The notes beneath the pieces are model-generated. The model was not told the DNA's origin, did not search any database, and saw only the letters and a list, made by a program, of their open reading frames with translations. This document shows, one piece after another, positions 9,591-21,861 of a DNA stretch of 64,000 bases; the stretch's first letter is position 1; every line of letters begins with the position of its first letter. Source of the DNA: Bromus sterilis (Eukaryota; Streptophyta; Magnoliopsida; Poales; Poaceae); contig OX465598.1 of the NCBI GenBank assembly GCA_950022295.1, positions 340,269,324 to 340,333,323 on the forward strand. The letters run 5' to 3'. Made by a program: the position numbers and the translations under genes.

Positions 9591-12500
9591 TTGACGTCTA
9601 TCGAGCCATGATGCGAACGGTTTGTATTCACTCTTACACCTATTTTCTGTTGCTCTTGATGCACGTCGTTTTTGCCAAGAATAGGAAATTCTCGGATGAT
9701 CTTTTTCAAGCCCGAAGATGAACAACCAAACACACACACAAATATGTTGTGTGTCCGGCAAGCGACGATCTACGACTTGCAGCTCTGCGCGTTGGCTGCG
9801 TCTCACCTCCGCCATCACGCTCGCCTCCACCGCCGCGTTGGCCGCGACCGCCTCCGCTCCTCCCCAACTCGGACGACTCCTTCCCCTGCATCAGCTGCGA
9901 GGACACGGGAGTCGTCTTAGCCGGTGAAACGTCTCTTCTCATTATTTCCCCTCGAGCCTCTCTGCTGAAAGTGCGCTGAGAAAGTTAAACTCTCGCGTAA
10001 TTTAGTTGCGGCTAAATCACAGCGGTCAGTGCAGAACGAGAGGATGATTAATTACATGCGAAATTGTAGCATGCAACCTATTAAAACCTTAATTGCATGT
10101 TAATGCAATACCATTTGCAGTTACTACTACCACATTACTAAAATGCAATTAATGCGTTACCTTTGTACCCAAGTTTTGTGCACTTAGTAACTTGCAGGTC
10201 TGCTAAAATGCCCACTCGGACGGGAGGAGAACATGACTCGAATGTTTTCCTCGCAGCAACTCGGACGGCTACATGCATGGACAAGCTCAGGACACTCCCC
10301 CGACTTGCGCTAGCTCGGCGGCCCTCTCCGATCTGCTCCAACTCGGTGGCCTCTCCTGAGTTGCACCGACTCAGCATCTACTCGGACGACGCACGCATCC
10401 ATGACTCAGCCTACGTCACGCCTCGGCCACGACACGAACGAGCTAAGCGCTCCAACTGCAACACGATGGCTTGGATGAGCTACGCACACCTTCATCAACT
10501 TGTTCGAGCGCATGGCCGTTCGGCTGGAGATATGTTCATCTGTTTTTCCGATAAGCTAAGTAAATTCACATACTTCGTTCTCATACATTTTATGTACGGA
10601 CAACAATTGGCCCTAGTTATGCGGATGAATTTTGCACTCGAACAACTAACGTGCAGGCTCATTCGGATAAATTTGGCATTTTCCTGTTCTGCAATGACTC
10701 GGTCTCCATCGACTCTTCTGCAATGACTCAACTTTCATCGACTCTTCTGCAACGAGTCGACCTCAAGCATAATCAACGAACTTTTTCGAGGACTTCTACT
10801 TGTCATGGCTTCATCGACTTTGACTACCTCCCCAACGCGGAAACAACTAAGTTTCTCATACAACCAAACTTCGTATTACACGTTTTAGCGAGTTTGTCTC
10901 TCCCGAGCTTCTCCCGGGAACCACTTCTCGCTTTTACCCGAGTCTACCTCGATGAAACACAAATCACATTCCTCGTATTTCGATCGGTCCGCCGTTAAAA
11001 GTTGTAACACACTCGGGGGCTACAACTTAGTTAGAATCACATTTACCTTTATGGTTGGTTCTTTGCTCTCCTAAGTGGATGTGCCGCCAGTCGACAGGTT
11101 CTTTACTTGGTTTTCTCTTATTCTTCGTGAAATGCCTACACATGCTCGGTACCATAACGCCTACTCTTCGTCTCCAACCTGGTCGCAACCTGATTGTTAG
11201 GTTGGCAAGAGCAAAAGCTAATGGTCTGCCGAATCGCTAAGTGGCTAAACACGAAAGAACAAATAAACCAAGTGAAATATATTGCTATCTGTAAAGTTTA
11301 AGTTTTATATTTTACTATCTGCAAAGTTTGAATTATACACTTTATTTCTGCAAAGTTTAAAGTTCCGCGTTTTCACTCAGCTTTCTAGGTTTGAATACTA
11401 TAATACTTTCATTCTCTATCTGTTTGCATTTTTCTTTCAGGTCAATGAAGGAAATATCCTTGGTTTCATTCCGTGCCTGCGCACAACGAGATTCCAAATT
11501 CCTTCAAGAAACAACACTCAAGAAAATGTTCCGTGTCCACACACAATGAAACAATTTTGTATAGCTTCAGTAAAAGACTCCAACTAACTACCAATAGTTA
11601 GTCGGAGCCTTGGGGGCTACACCCACTGGGTGCACTGATCGTGCTCCCACTGGAAGGAAAATTTCCCAAGTAGATCTTCACTCGGAAAAACAACATGTCG
11701 AGTAAGGCATCACTCAGACACACCCAGTGGGTGGTCAATAAAAACCGAGTAAGATATCACTAGGATACTCAATAAAACCGAGTAAGTTGTCACCCGATAA
11801 CCTAAATCATAACCGAGTAAGTCATCACTCGAAGTATTTTTCCGAGTAAGCTACTACTCGGAGAGAGTCATTGCTAAAACAACCGAGTAAGTTGTTACTC
11901 AGAAATCCTTCTGAGTAAGTTAACACCCGGAAAGAGTTGTTGCCAGAACAACCGAGTAAGTTTTCACTCAGAGCGTCAAAGAAAGCAGACAATACTCAAA
12001 AAATCAAAGCAGTGATAGGATGGGATACCACCTGAAGCTAAGTAATGAGTTAGAAAGAAACTACATTCTGGAACGCACAACAAATGGAAAATCTTGTATT
12101 CATTAGCTGTTTGAGAAAAGTTCTGAATGGTTAATTCACTAATAGTCCGTCTCTGACGAAGATTGCCAGATTATTAGTATGATAAGGTGCGAAGGGTAAA
12201 GAATCGATATCCCATGTGGTATGACCTAAAGCTCATTATGATGCTTTAGGATATCGAACTTTACAAATCTGGTTTATATGGAGTTTAAGGCCTTTTACTC
12301 CAAGACATGCCTTCTGAGGCCTCAGTCCACCTCTTTCGAGAGACGCTTGAGTGTCGCCAGAATTTTCCTTTAACTTGCCCGACCCACATACAAGGGAAAA
12401 GTGTAAACTTCAGTAAAGTCCTTCCGGGCCTCTTATTGAGTTTAATCTTCATATACCTTATGAATATGTCATCAATAGGAAGAGCACTCTCCTTTGATGA

Positions 12501-12694
12501 AATGAATTATCCCAATTAATAAAAAGTCTCCAATCAAAAGACTCCGAGTAACTTCAAGAAGTTACTCGGAGCCTTGGGGGATACACCCAGTGGATGCACT
12601 AAGAAGTTCTCCCACTAGAAGGATTTATACAAAAAGTCTCCAATCAAAAGACTTCGAGTAACTTCAAAAAGTTACTCGGAGCCTTGGGGGCTAC
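9591..12694 (+). other. X1 internal region, no recognised coding sequence
   Basis: No open frame with retroelement domains was found on either strand. The motif ACTCGG or its complement recurs throughout, most densely at 11690-11990, where units of the form CCGAGTAAG...ACTCGG repeat. Near the right end a 110-bp tandem duplication (12521-12630 and 12631-12694 onward) repeats the purine-rich stretch GAGCCTTGGGGG. The second copy lies directly before the 3' LTR and is the likely polypurine tract. A related copy occurs at about 11605-11640. Confidence 0.8.
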
Positions 12695-13424
12695 TGTCGT
12701 GGTCATACCTAAGGCATACCCTTAAGTATCGCATATCATGGGGTACCCTTAACGAGATAATAAGAGTAAGATAACATGACATATAACCGAGCCAGGTGTT
12801 ACTCGGATACACCAACTCGGATGGTCTTACTCGGATACAACAACTAGGATGGTCCAACTCGGATGCTACAACTCGGATGCTTCAACTCGGATGGTCCAAC
12901 TCAGATGCTCCAACTCGGATGCTGCAACTCGGATGGATTTACTCTTCACGTGGCAACTCTTCATATATAAACTCTGCACATGCCAACTCTGCATGTATCA
13001 ACTCTGCATTAAAATGGGAGTTACTCAAGACATCCCACTACTCCAAGCATTACTTCATGTAATAAGTAGCACTATAAACAACCGCATTTATTAGGCACTA
13101 ATCTCTCATTAATTCTCCATTATGTAAAATGAAGAGGTGGGGATGACGAACTCTATATAATCCATCCACCACCACGCTCTCAGTGGCTAAAGTCTCTTCT
13201 TCTTCCTTTAGTTTTCTTCTTCCTCTACCTTGGAAAGAATCTCATGTACATCTTGTTCATAAAAACATAAGGAAAAGCTCCTCCGGGAGCACGAGACGTA
13301 GGGATTTTATCTCCTCCGCGAGAGTCCCGAACTCGATAAAATTGCCCGCTTCACCCGTTTGCATCTCGATAGATCATGCTCCATTCTACCCCCTATTCTT
13401 ATTGTCGGAATCGAAACCACGATA
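12695..13424 (+). repeat. X1 3' LTR
   Basis: Same sequence as the 5' LTR with a ten-unit minisatellite (12801-12940), a short duplication of the CTTCTTCCT tract (about 13195-13230) and a final CCACGATA in place of CCACGACA. Confidence 0.92.
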
Positions 13425-13429
13425 CTGAC

Positions 13430-13846
13430 TAGCAAACTAGCCGTAAATGGCACCATAATAATAATATTTTTGTGGTTTCTTTAGGGTGGAATAGTTCTCA
13501 CATTTATTTTTAAAAGAAAGTAGCTAGAGCACAAAGCAGATGAGCACAGATTCACCTTTGGATAACCGGGTGCATACCCTCTAGCTGTTGATTTGCCTCC
13601 ACTCCTCTAGTATTTCTTATATGATGGGAAATTGGTTACAAAGGGTTTGAGTAGTTACGTTCACAAACACTAGTCTACCTATGTATCGTATATATGGTTC
13701 TATCAGGATGATGTTATTAACTTTGATAAGAAAGTTCTCTATCGTCTGAATCAAGTGATCAAATGTGGTGGCTTACCACGATTATGGGCGCCTTTGCAAA
13801 GATCAGAGTTCAAAGGATGGCAATTGAGGAAAGTCGTGGTCTTGGA
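13430..13846. other. No recognised gene between X1 and the hAT MITE
   Basis: AT-rich non-coding sequence. The last part (about 13740-13846) may belong to the LINE relic that resumes after the MITE, but no clear domain is visible. Confidence 0.4.
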
Positions 13847-14337
13847 CATACTTTAAAAAATCGAACCGGTAATCGAACCGGCGAGGCTGCCGGTTTAGGT
13901 TTTTACCGGTTGAACCACCAGTTCATTGGTTCGATTGTCAGGTTTTTAAGTAATAAAATAATATATATATTATCAATAAAATAATGCCAAAGGGGACATC
14001 TGCGTCCTATAGGGTTTGTCTTTGTATGAAATCAAGAAAAGTTCTCTCAATTCTGCCGAAACCCTAACAAAAAAGAGGTTTTCTTCCTTTTTTGATTCTA
14101 CCCCAGATTGTTCGGATGAAAATGAGTCGATTGAGGGGCTTTTCAAGAAACAATATCGAACCAGAAGTTTTTTGTGAACCGCCCGGTTCACTGGTTTTTT
14201 GTGAAAACCGACCGGTTCAACCGGATTTTTCCAGTTTGATTGCTCAAACGGTCTGATGAGCTTAAAAAACCGATGGGATCTCTGGTTCCGGGTTTTTTCA
14301 GTCCGACCGCCGGTTCGGTCTAGTTTTTTAAACTATG
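13847..14337. mobile_element. hAT-type MITE, 491 bp, with 8-bp TSD
   Basis: The left end CATACTTTAAAAAATCGAAC is mirrored at the right end, whose reverse complement is CATAGTTTAAAAAACTAGAC. Both continue into GAACCGG-rich stretches. The 8-bp direct repeat GTCTTGGA flanks the element (13839-13846 and 14338-14345), as expected for hAT superfamily insertion. GGTTCNACCGG motifs recur near both ends. No transposase is present. Confidence 0.85.
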
Positions 14338-14345
14338 GTCTTGGA

Positions 14346-14684
14346 GGCATTTTTGGCTACTAATTGGCGTAGTTGCAAGTGGTTAGGTGACGATGGACTT
14401 TCTGAACTTTAATTTGCATAGTTGCTTGTCATATGGTTGTTCAAAAACTCATCGAGGAACTTCACCAAACTAAAGTCCCGAGCCTGTTACTCAAGCTTGA
14501 CATTTCAAAGGCTTTCGATTCGGTGAACTAGACTTACCTTCTCGAGGTTATGGATAACATCGACTTCGGTCAATGGTAGCATGATTGGATATATTCGTTG
14601 CTCAAGCCTTCGTAATCTCACGCGCTCCTCAACGGCAATCTGGGGCTGCCCTTTGCCCACAGGAGGGGCCTTAGGCAGGTGGCC
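14346..14684 (+). pseudogene. LINE reverse transcriptase fragment, cut by insertion of G1
   Basis: The plus strand encodes LIEELHQTKVPSLLLKLD, then ISKAFDSVN and LLNGNLGLPFAHRRGLRQ, the FDSVN and RRGLRQ blocks of plant LINE RT. In-frame stops replace conserved Trp codons (for example at the codon after FDSVN), so it was already dead. Translation stops making sense at 14684, where the G1 LTR begins; the rest of this copy is expected beyond the right edge of the window. Confidence 0.8.
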
Positions 14685-17600
14685 TGTGGCACCCCCAAAA
14701 TCAGACCGTGTACAGTAATCATACACGCAAGGTACACGATCGAGATTAGGGACTCACGGTGAGATATCTCAACACAACTCTACAAATAAAAATAATACAA
14801 GCTGTTTAATACAAGCCAAGGCCACGAGGGCTCGAATACAACAGCTCGAAAGCACAAAGTTAGCGGAAGAAATAGTATCTGAGTACAGACACAGGGTACA
14901 CATGATCTGCCTTAAAAAGGCTAGCACAAAAAGAACAACGATCGAAAAGGCGAGGCCTCCTGCCTGAGAACCTCCAAACTACTCCTGCTTAACGGGGAAC
15001 TCGACGTCGTAGAAGGCATCGGGGATCTTCATGTTGCGGTGGTCAGCATCGGGGATCTCCTGCTCCTGGACTCCAAGGCTCCAATGTCGACTGCAGCGGC
15101 CGATCAGGCAAAACATAAAGGGGGAAATAAAGCAAGGGTGAGTATCTAGTATACCCGCGAGTCTTACGTCCGCTACTAAGCATTTATGCATTTGTATCAA
15201 ATGGAAAGGGGAGGCTGTATATAGTGGACTGCAAGATAGAAATCAGAATAAGGATAAGAAGCTAGGCCTATCGAAGACTAGCATCTTCTGACGAGTCTTG
15301 CAGCACAAGATGAGAATAGCCAACAGTTTATATAAAGCAATAAAGTAACAATGCAGCAGAAGTTGCTGCGGCATTGTATAATAGTAAGTTGTAATGCTTA
15401 ATAATAATAATGCCTTCGAGTTCCCTTCCTCGACTTCCCTGCGAGGAAGAAGACCCGGAACCATACAGTTTAATAGTAGTAGTTTGTAGTGGTAAGATCC
15501 AGCTTCAGCATAAAGCGTCATGTTACCGTTGACACGGCTATTCGAATAGATTAATCTTCTCTGCAGGGGTGCACTGGCGTGATTCTACGACGTTCGGATC
15601 TCTAGTGTGGCGTACACCTTGTTAGGGAACACCCCACCGAAGCTATCCGACACAAAGTAGCCCATCCTTCGGCAATCAACAGAGAGGTCATCCGCCGGAC
15701 TATATCCTATGTACGCTAGGCTTTGGACCCTAACCCGAACGTACTCCTGCACGGTGCGTGACTGGCCGGTGAAGCAAAATCAAAGCAAATACAAATACAC
15801 CGCTCGAGCAAGAGAAGACAACACCACTTCCTGGCAATCAGCCCGCGATACTGCTGACGTCTGAAGACCCTCGAACGAGACTACGATGCAGGGGAGCCCA
15901 CACTCCTCATCCCACGTGTAGGTAGTGCGTACAAGCCAAAAGACTACTCAAGACATCCGCCGAACCATTTAGAATTTTAATTAACCTACGTGACAACCGT
16001 TATCGTTGCCTCGACTTAACTGACCCGCGGACAACGACAGCAGTCAGGACCACCAGTACATCGGTGCCTGCCCTGTCGTCCCACCAAGTCTCTGCGGTTA
16101 CCAACAAGGTGAACCGTCTCCTTACCTTGTCTCGCGTGTGCTCTTGGTAGACCTCGACTTTCGTGGTTTGGTAACTCCCGCGAGATACGAGCAGTGGCCA
16201 AGCACGCCAGTAACGTCGATCGTACCCTCCCTGTCGTTCCCGACGCAATACCTCTCGCGGGCACCGTTGGATCACCCGAATTTCTTACCTTTAAGGACGA
16301 CCGTTGCTCAGGTACCTAGAGAGGCTATATAGAGCCAGCAACGAGTGGAGTACAAGGATTACTCCTTGATAGATCGCACTTGATGGATGCTCGGCAGAGC
16401 CGAGCTAAGGGCCTTAGACAGTGTCTGCATGTACCGTACCTGTGCAGTTATATATATTGTATCCGCGTCACTCCCCTGAGTGATCACGACCCGCTATCTA
16501 ATCCTAGCTGACTAACAAAGCGCAGGGCTCACTGCTGAATCATGCATAAGTAATAATAGGCAGCATAGGATAAAGGAAAGGTACATCAAGGGGCGACAAT
16601 GACAGGCTATGCAATTGAATAGGATTGTAATCGTAGAAGCAGCAGTAATGCCTAGTGCAAGAAATGTACGGAAAGATAGGCGATATGTGGGGAAGAGAAT
16701 GGCTCTGCTTGCCTGGAAACTCGACGGTAGAGGTACGATCGTCGACGAAGTAGTCGTACTCTGTGGTGTCATCATCGACAACAACGGGGTCTACCGGAGA
16801 ATAAGGGGGGGGGGGAGAAACAGTAAATACACAACAATAACAACAATGCAAAGGTATGACCTAGAAGATACAAAGCAACAGGGATCTAACGCAATATTCA
16901 GTGATTTTTCCGGAGCAGGAATTTATCCGGGGATGGCTCATCAGTACCGGTTGATTACCGGGCAGATGATCCGGAGGGGGAAGGTTCCATGTCTGTAGTG
17001 TTAGAGACATCTGAAAGACATGTGGTTAGCGTAACCGTGCTCGGTGATTCATTCTGAATAGCTTTCATGTTCATATCATTTTCATCCGGAAAGTTTTACC
17101 GGCTCCGGGTGATTACCGGCAGACGACCCGGAGGGGGGGATGTCGATGTTCCTTGTGTTAGAGGGGTGTGGTTGGTATACAGATAGCGTATCCGTATTCG
17201 TTATAATTTTCTGATCAATTTTGATGTATAAAGTTTTTTAATCTGACTTACGGTTTAAAAGATATTCAAATTCAAAGATTTAATCAATTTAAATTATTTT
17301 TTGGATTTCTTTTATTATTTAAAATCCAACATTATCCACAAGTCTATCCATAACAGTGCTGACAGGTGGGACCCATATGTCAGCCTCTGTTTATTAATAA
17401 ATCTTTTATTTAAATTAAACTGACTAGTGGGGCCCAATAGTCAGTGACTCAGTACTAACTAATCCATTTTATTAATTAAACTGGGCAGTGGGACCCAGGT
17501 GTCATAGACACAGGTTTATTAAGCAGTTAATTTAATTTTTAGATTAACTTAATGACCTATGGCCCACATGTCAGTGGCACACAGTTAAATTCCAGTTATT

Positions 17601-19108
17601 ATAAACATAACAGATTAACAGGCGCAGGGGCCCACATGTAAGTGACCCATAGGGGTTTAATTAACCCTTAATGACAGTTCTGACCGACGGGGTCCACATG
17701 TCAGTGACACGGGCAGCTCGCCGGAGACAGAGCTCCGACGAGGTCGAGCATGCGCTCGCTCTAGGCCACGGAAGGGGTTGTGGGGGGGGGGGGGGGGGGG
17801 GGCGTTCGAACCAGCAAGGTGCCGTGCGTCGACTGTTGGTGCTGGTCTCGCCGGAAGGTGACCGGAGCGACGACGGCGACGTGCGTTGCGGTGGAGCTAA
17901 ACAGGGTGAGGAAGATGACGACGTTCTAGCGCACGGGAACGAATGGGAACTAGCGCGTTCGACTACGGGGAGCAGCGCGAGTGCAGTGACACGCTTGGCC
18001 TGCCATACGCGTGCCCCAGGACACGGCGGTGACCTCGCGGGCAGCGACGAGCTTCGGCTCCAATGGTGGAGCTGGCTACGGCGAGACAGGAGGGGAGCGA
18101 GCGCATGTCGAATGTGGACAAGCTCACCAGGAGCGCGTAGGGTCAGGCAGTAGGCGCGATGGAGGTTCGTAGCGGCCGGAATCGAACGGCGACAACCGCA
18201 GATGCGGAAACGGAGTCGGCATCGATTGGCTATCCACGGGGCATCCGGGTTCGAGTCCCTCAGCTAGGAGAAGAAGGCGACGATGGTGGTGACGAAGGAA
18301 AACTCAGCTCGGCTCGAGGGGCTCAATGGTCGCGCAAGTTCACGGCAATGGCGACGACGGCGCCCGGGTGAAAATGCTGCGAGGATGGCGGCGCGAGGAA
18401 GGGGAGGGAAATGGCTAGGGTTCGCCACAGTGTGCGCACGGGTGTTCTTATCCCCGAGGAGGCCATTGTAGCGCCTCGGTGGCGCCCATCGCACAGCGGC
18501 AGCCGTCGAACACCACGGCGATGGCGCCACGACGACGAGGTGAACATCGTGGGAGGGGGGAGGGGGACTTGGGCTGGTGGGCTGGGCCGAGTGAACTGTG
18601 CACTTAAGGCACCAGGGGGTTGGGCCTCTTTGTTTTTTATTCTTTTTATTTATTTTTTTCTTTCTGTTCTTTTCTGATTATATTTATTTTAATTGCTTTA
18701 GCCACTTTGTAAAATATGTAATAGGTTCCATAATTAGCATGGCACAATACTAGGGTGCCACAAAAAGATTGGGACTTTTATAAAATCAATTAATAATTCT
18801 TTTTAATATGCATTTGTCAAGTGGTGTTGTTCTAGCACTATTTTTTTTGCACTATATATACATTGCAATAAATGCCCATTACAGGTTTATCATGGTCCAC
18901 TGGATTTTAGGGATTTTACAAAAATGGTTTCACAATTTTTGGACAATGTTTTATTTCCATTTATTTTTAATATTCATCAAAAGGCATTTTGGGTTTGTTT
19001 GAATTCAAAGATGAACAAGGCAGGATCAAAGGTGATTAGAGAGTTGCTAATCCCAGAGGTTTAATATTAACAAAAGTTTTAGTGATGCCTGACACCGAGG
19101 GTGTTACA
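14685..19108 (-). repeat. G1 3' LTR (4424 bp)
   Basis: On the minus strand it begins TGTAACACCCTCGG and ends GGGGGTGCCACA, a mutated form of the GCGTCACA end seen in the other copies. The part at 14685 to about 17400 is clearly related to the inner part of the G2 LTRs. The distal U3 part, about 17400-19108, is not. The LTR contains a GC-rich island at about 17690-18600 with a 21-base G run (17782-17802) and several GTGGG/CCCAC motifs at 17358-17710. Confidence 0.9.
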
Positions 19109-21861
19109 AATCTCCCCCACTACAAGAATTCTCGTCCCGAGAATTAAAAGGTAGTGTAAGGGGTAGAGTTTTGGTTTCGTATCCTAGCGAGTCTTCCGGT
19201 TCTTGTTGTCCTCCTCGAAGAAGTTAATCCTTCACGTTGACGTCTTCATTTCTCTGCATCAGTGCATCTCGAGGGGTTGTCATCCTTCCTTCAGGGTCTT
19301 CATCGTACCTACAGATAGCTAGGAGGATACACTTAGAGGGTCGAATCGGCACAAGGTTAATCAACCGAGGCATTCCGAGGGAATGGGGTACAGAGTAACC
19401 CTCGAGTTTAAACTCAAGGAAACACATCGAGGGAAACAAAAGAAGATATAAGAAGTTTTAAGCGGATAGGCAAGCATTCGATGCCGATGACGGAAGATGA
19501 AAAGGGCGGTCCAGAGCATCAGGCATAAGTACCGAGTCTGATATCGGACTGAATACCACAAGGTAGGTGACTCGTGAATTGCATACGAGGTCGAGCAAGA
19601 GGAATAACCTCGAGAACAGAAAGGTACAAGAAAGTCAGGTTTCGATCCTGTGGAACTGTGGGTTACGGGCCCACAGTGAATAAGAAGGGTGGTGACAAAC
19701 AATGCGATCAAGTTGCAAGGTAAGTTAGAGAACAACTTGTTAGCTATGTCGGCAACAACGTCGGTGCCAAGGGCGAGGGACGAAGAGAATCATTTTCCTG
19801 CTCGTTAAGACGAGGCGGACCAATAGGCAAAGTTCTCGTCCATTGGTGGTCACGGAAAAGTCATCAACAATAGTAACATGTTTTACAGACAAAGTAGTAC
19901 ACCGAAGTGTTTACATAAGCAGGGAATTATCACTGCTCAGATAAGTTTTATTTAAGATAAAGGTTAAACAGACCGATGGAAGAAAAAATGTGATGATACA
20001 CAAGTATCAGTGCTATATCCTTCCCAAGGGAAAGTAGATCATCATATACATGACCAAGTTTGTATTGGCAGGGAGTCAAAGGAGGTTGTCGATGATAACA
20101 CAATTCATCGAGGGGCAAGGATGGCATTTCAAACGATGAATCCAATTAACACTTGGAAGAGGCAAAAATGCTGATGATGACCACGACACTTTATGTCGAG
20201 AGATTTCAAGAGAATGCAATCGAATAGCAACATCACCAAACAAAAGGGGTGGTGGAGAAAAAGGTAAGCAGTGTTCTCGGTTGATGACAACCCAGAACCA
20301 TAAAATGGCTATGACAGGGATAGACATTTTTTTCATCACCATTCATAAGATGTAGTGTAAAGGCATGATATCCTCGAGATACCAGGAGTAATACTCGAAG
20401 GTAGAATGGTGGATCATAGATGCAGCAGAATTTCCACCAAGGGGACAATTACTTTTACCAGAAGCTTTCATGATAAGTTCTACATCGTATCCATGGGCAT
20501 GAACACAAGTTCAAGGTCGACTCCCACTTCTTTAATGCATATCCTTTCATTCACTTCTCGTTGTCGATGAATTTGTAGAGTAGGAAATTTATCTGGCGTA
20601 ACACCAGTAGAGTAAGACCCGCAGAAGTTTCTGGGGTTCACACAGATGGTTGAAACATAGGCACAACCCATAGAGGCATCTTACGAATATATACGGCAAA
20701 CAACAGAAACTAGAGATACAAGTTTGACAGCGGAAGGCTGATGACACAGAGCATATGATACCGTTCGCCAAAGGCAATTCGTATCAGGGGAAACTCGTCA
20801 ATGATTTAGGACACCAGGGGACGTCAGGTAGTAATCCACCAAAAAGGTCAGGTGGTGTACAGAGATTCTGGGGCGAGTATCGGTACTCAACCATAAGAAG
20901 AAAAAAATGCCAAAGCATTGGAGATAGAAGCATCGGAATAATTCGATGCTTAAGTAGAAAGGAATTATGACTTCCATATCGGTGTATCTGATTCAGATAC
21001 ATCGATCAAACATGAATAAGTTGAATAGAAGCTTGACGGTTAATCAATTAAGATTTGATTTACCGAGAACCAGCTCATGTCTGGGATGACGTCTGAGCCG
21101 GAAGAATGAATTCAAAGGGTTGATGGATGATTGCGTGCATTCACACACATCGAATTATTAGGATCAAAATGTCAATGACAAGCGTCGTTAATGAAGACTA
21201 CTAAACATATGGAATTAACCATAATGCAAGCAGGAAAAAGAATCTCCAAGGCAGTAGGCCGCAGAGGATCCTCGGAAGAACAGATAGCATTTCAAGGTAT
21301 TTTGGGAATCACATTATAAACGGGAGTGAACGGATCCTCGACAAGTAGGAGGAATTATCCGCAGTTTGAAAAGAATCTGCAAGGGAGCAGGCACAAGGGA
21401 TTCCGGAATCAACGGAAAGTATTTCGATGCATCTTGTGAACACAAGAGCAACTGGGATTGAATGGATGAAAGGAAGGTGTATGTGGTTATACATACAGAC
21501 TTATCGGTGGTAGGGATTTGTAAAGGTGATCGGCACATATGGTCTCAGGAATTTTATCGGAGAGTAATCTCCGACATCTTCTGGCAAAGTAAGCGACCAT
21601 CTTGGGTGAAGGCCTCTCCGGGAGGATGTAGTCACGAGAACCTAATGTCAGATTTAGCAAAAAATTTAACCCGAAAGAGAAGAGAGATCAGAGTCCCAGA
21701 GTAAAGATGCGGAGAAAAAGATCCTAATACCACCCAGTTTGCGACGTGGGCCGATAAGCCACACGACACTGTTAGTAAAGTAGTTTTTCAAAGACTAGAC
21801 TCGACTTCGACCAAGGAGTTAGAAGGGGGTGTCCTACAGGCAGTCGGCTCTGATACCAACT
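19109..21861 (-). other. G1 internal region, no coding sequence recognised
   Basis: Immediately next to the 3' LTR (19109-19145) the sequence matches the PPT region of G2, including the AATTCTCGGGACGAGAATTC inverted repeat. After that it diverges. The remaining 2.7 kb has only short open stretches without retroelement motifs. This is the layout of a large non-autonomous derivative that keeps only cis signals. Confidence 0.8.
21847..21858 (-). other. Primer-binding site of G1 (initiator tRNA-Met type)
   Basis: The minus strand reads TGGTATCAGAGC three bases after the 5' LTR, the usual plant PBS complementary to the 3' end of initiator methionine tRNA. Confidence 0.9.

Larger units (their letters stand above)
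8816..13424 (+). mobile_element. X1: non-autonomous LTR retrotransposon, complete with TSD
   Basis: LTRs at 8816-9570 (755 bp) and 12695-13424 (730 bp) begin TGTCRTGG and end CCACGACA / CCACGATA, short inverted ends of the kind expected for LTRs. The whole is flanked by the 5-bp direct repeat CTGAC (8811-8815 and 13425-13429). A primer-binding-site-like sequence follows the left LTR. A TATA-like box is present. The internal 3124 bp has no recognisable gag, protease, RT or integrase, so mobilisation would need proteins from another element. The family is not recognised. Confidence 0.92.

Noticed and set aside
10163..10726. 187-aa frame in the X1 internal region
   Set aside because: No retroelement or host domain, rich in repeated ACTCGG-derived codons; treated as non-coding.
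17671..18153. 160-aa frame in the G1 LTR
   Set aside because: Gly/Arg-rich translation of a GC-rich island spanning the G homopolymer; no homology and not in the other LTR type.
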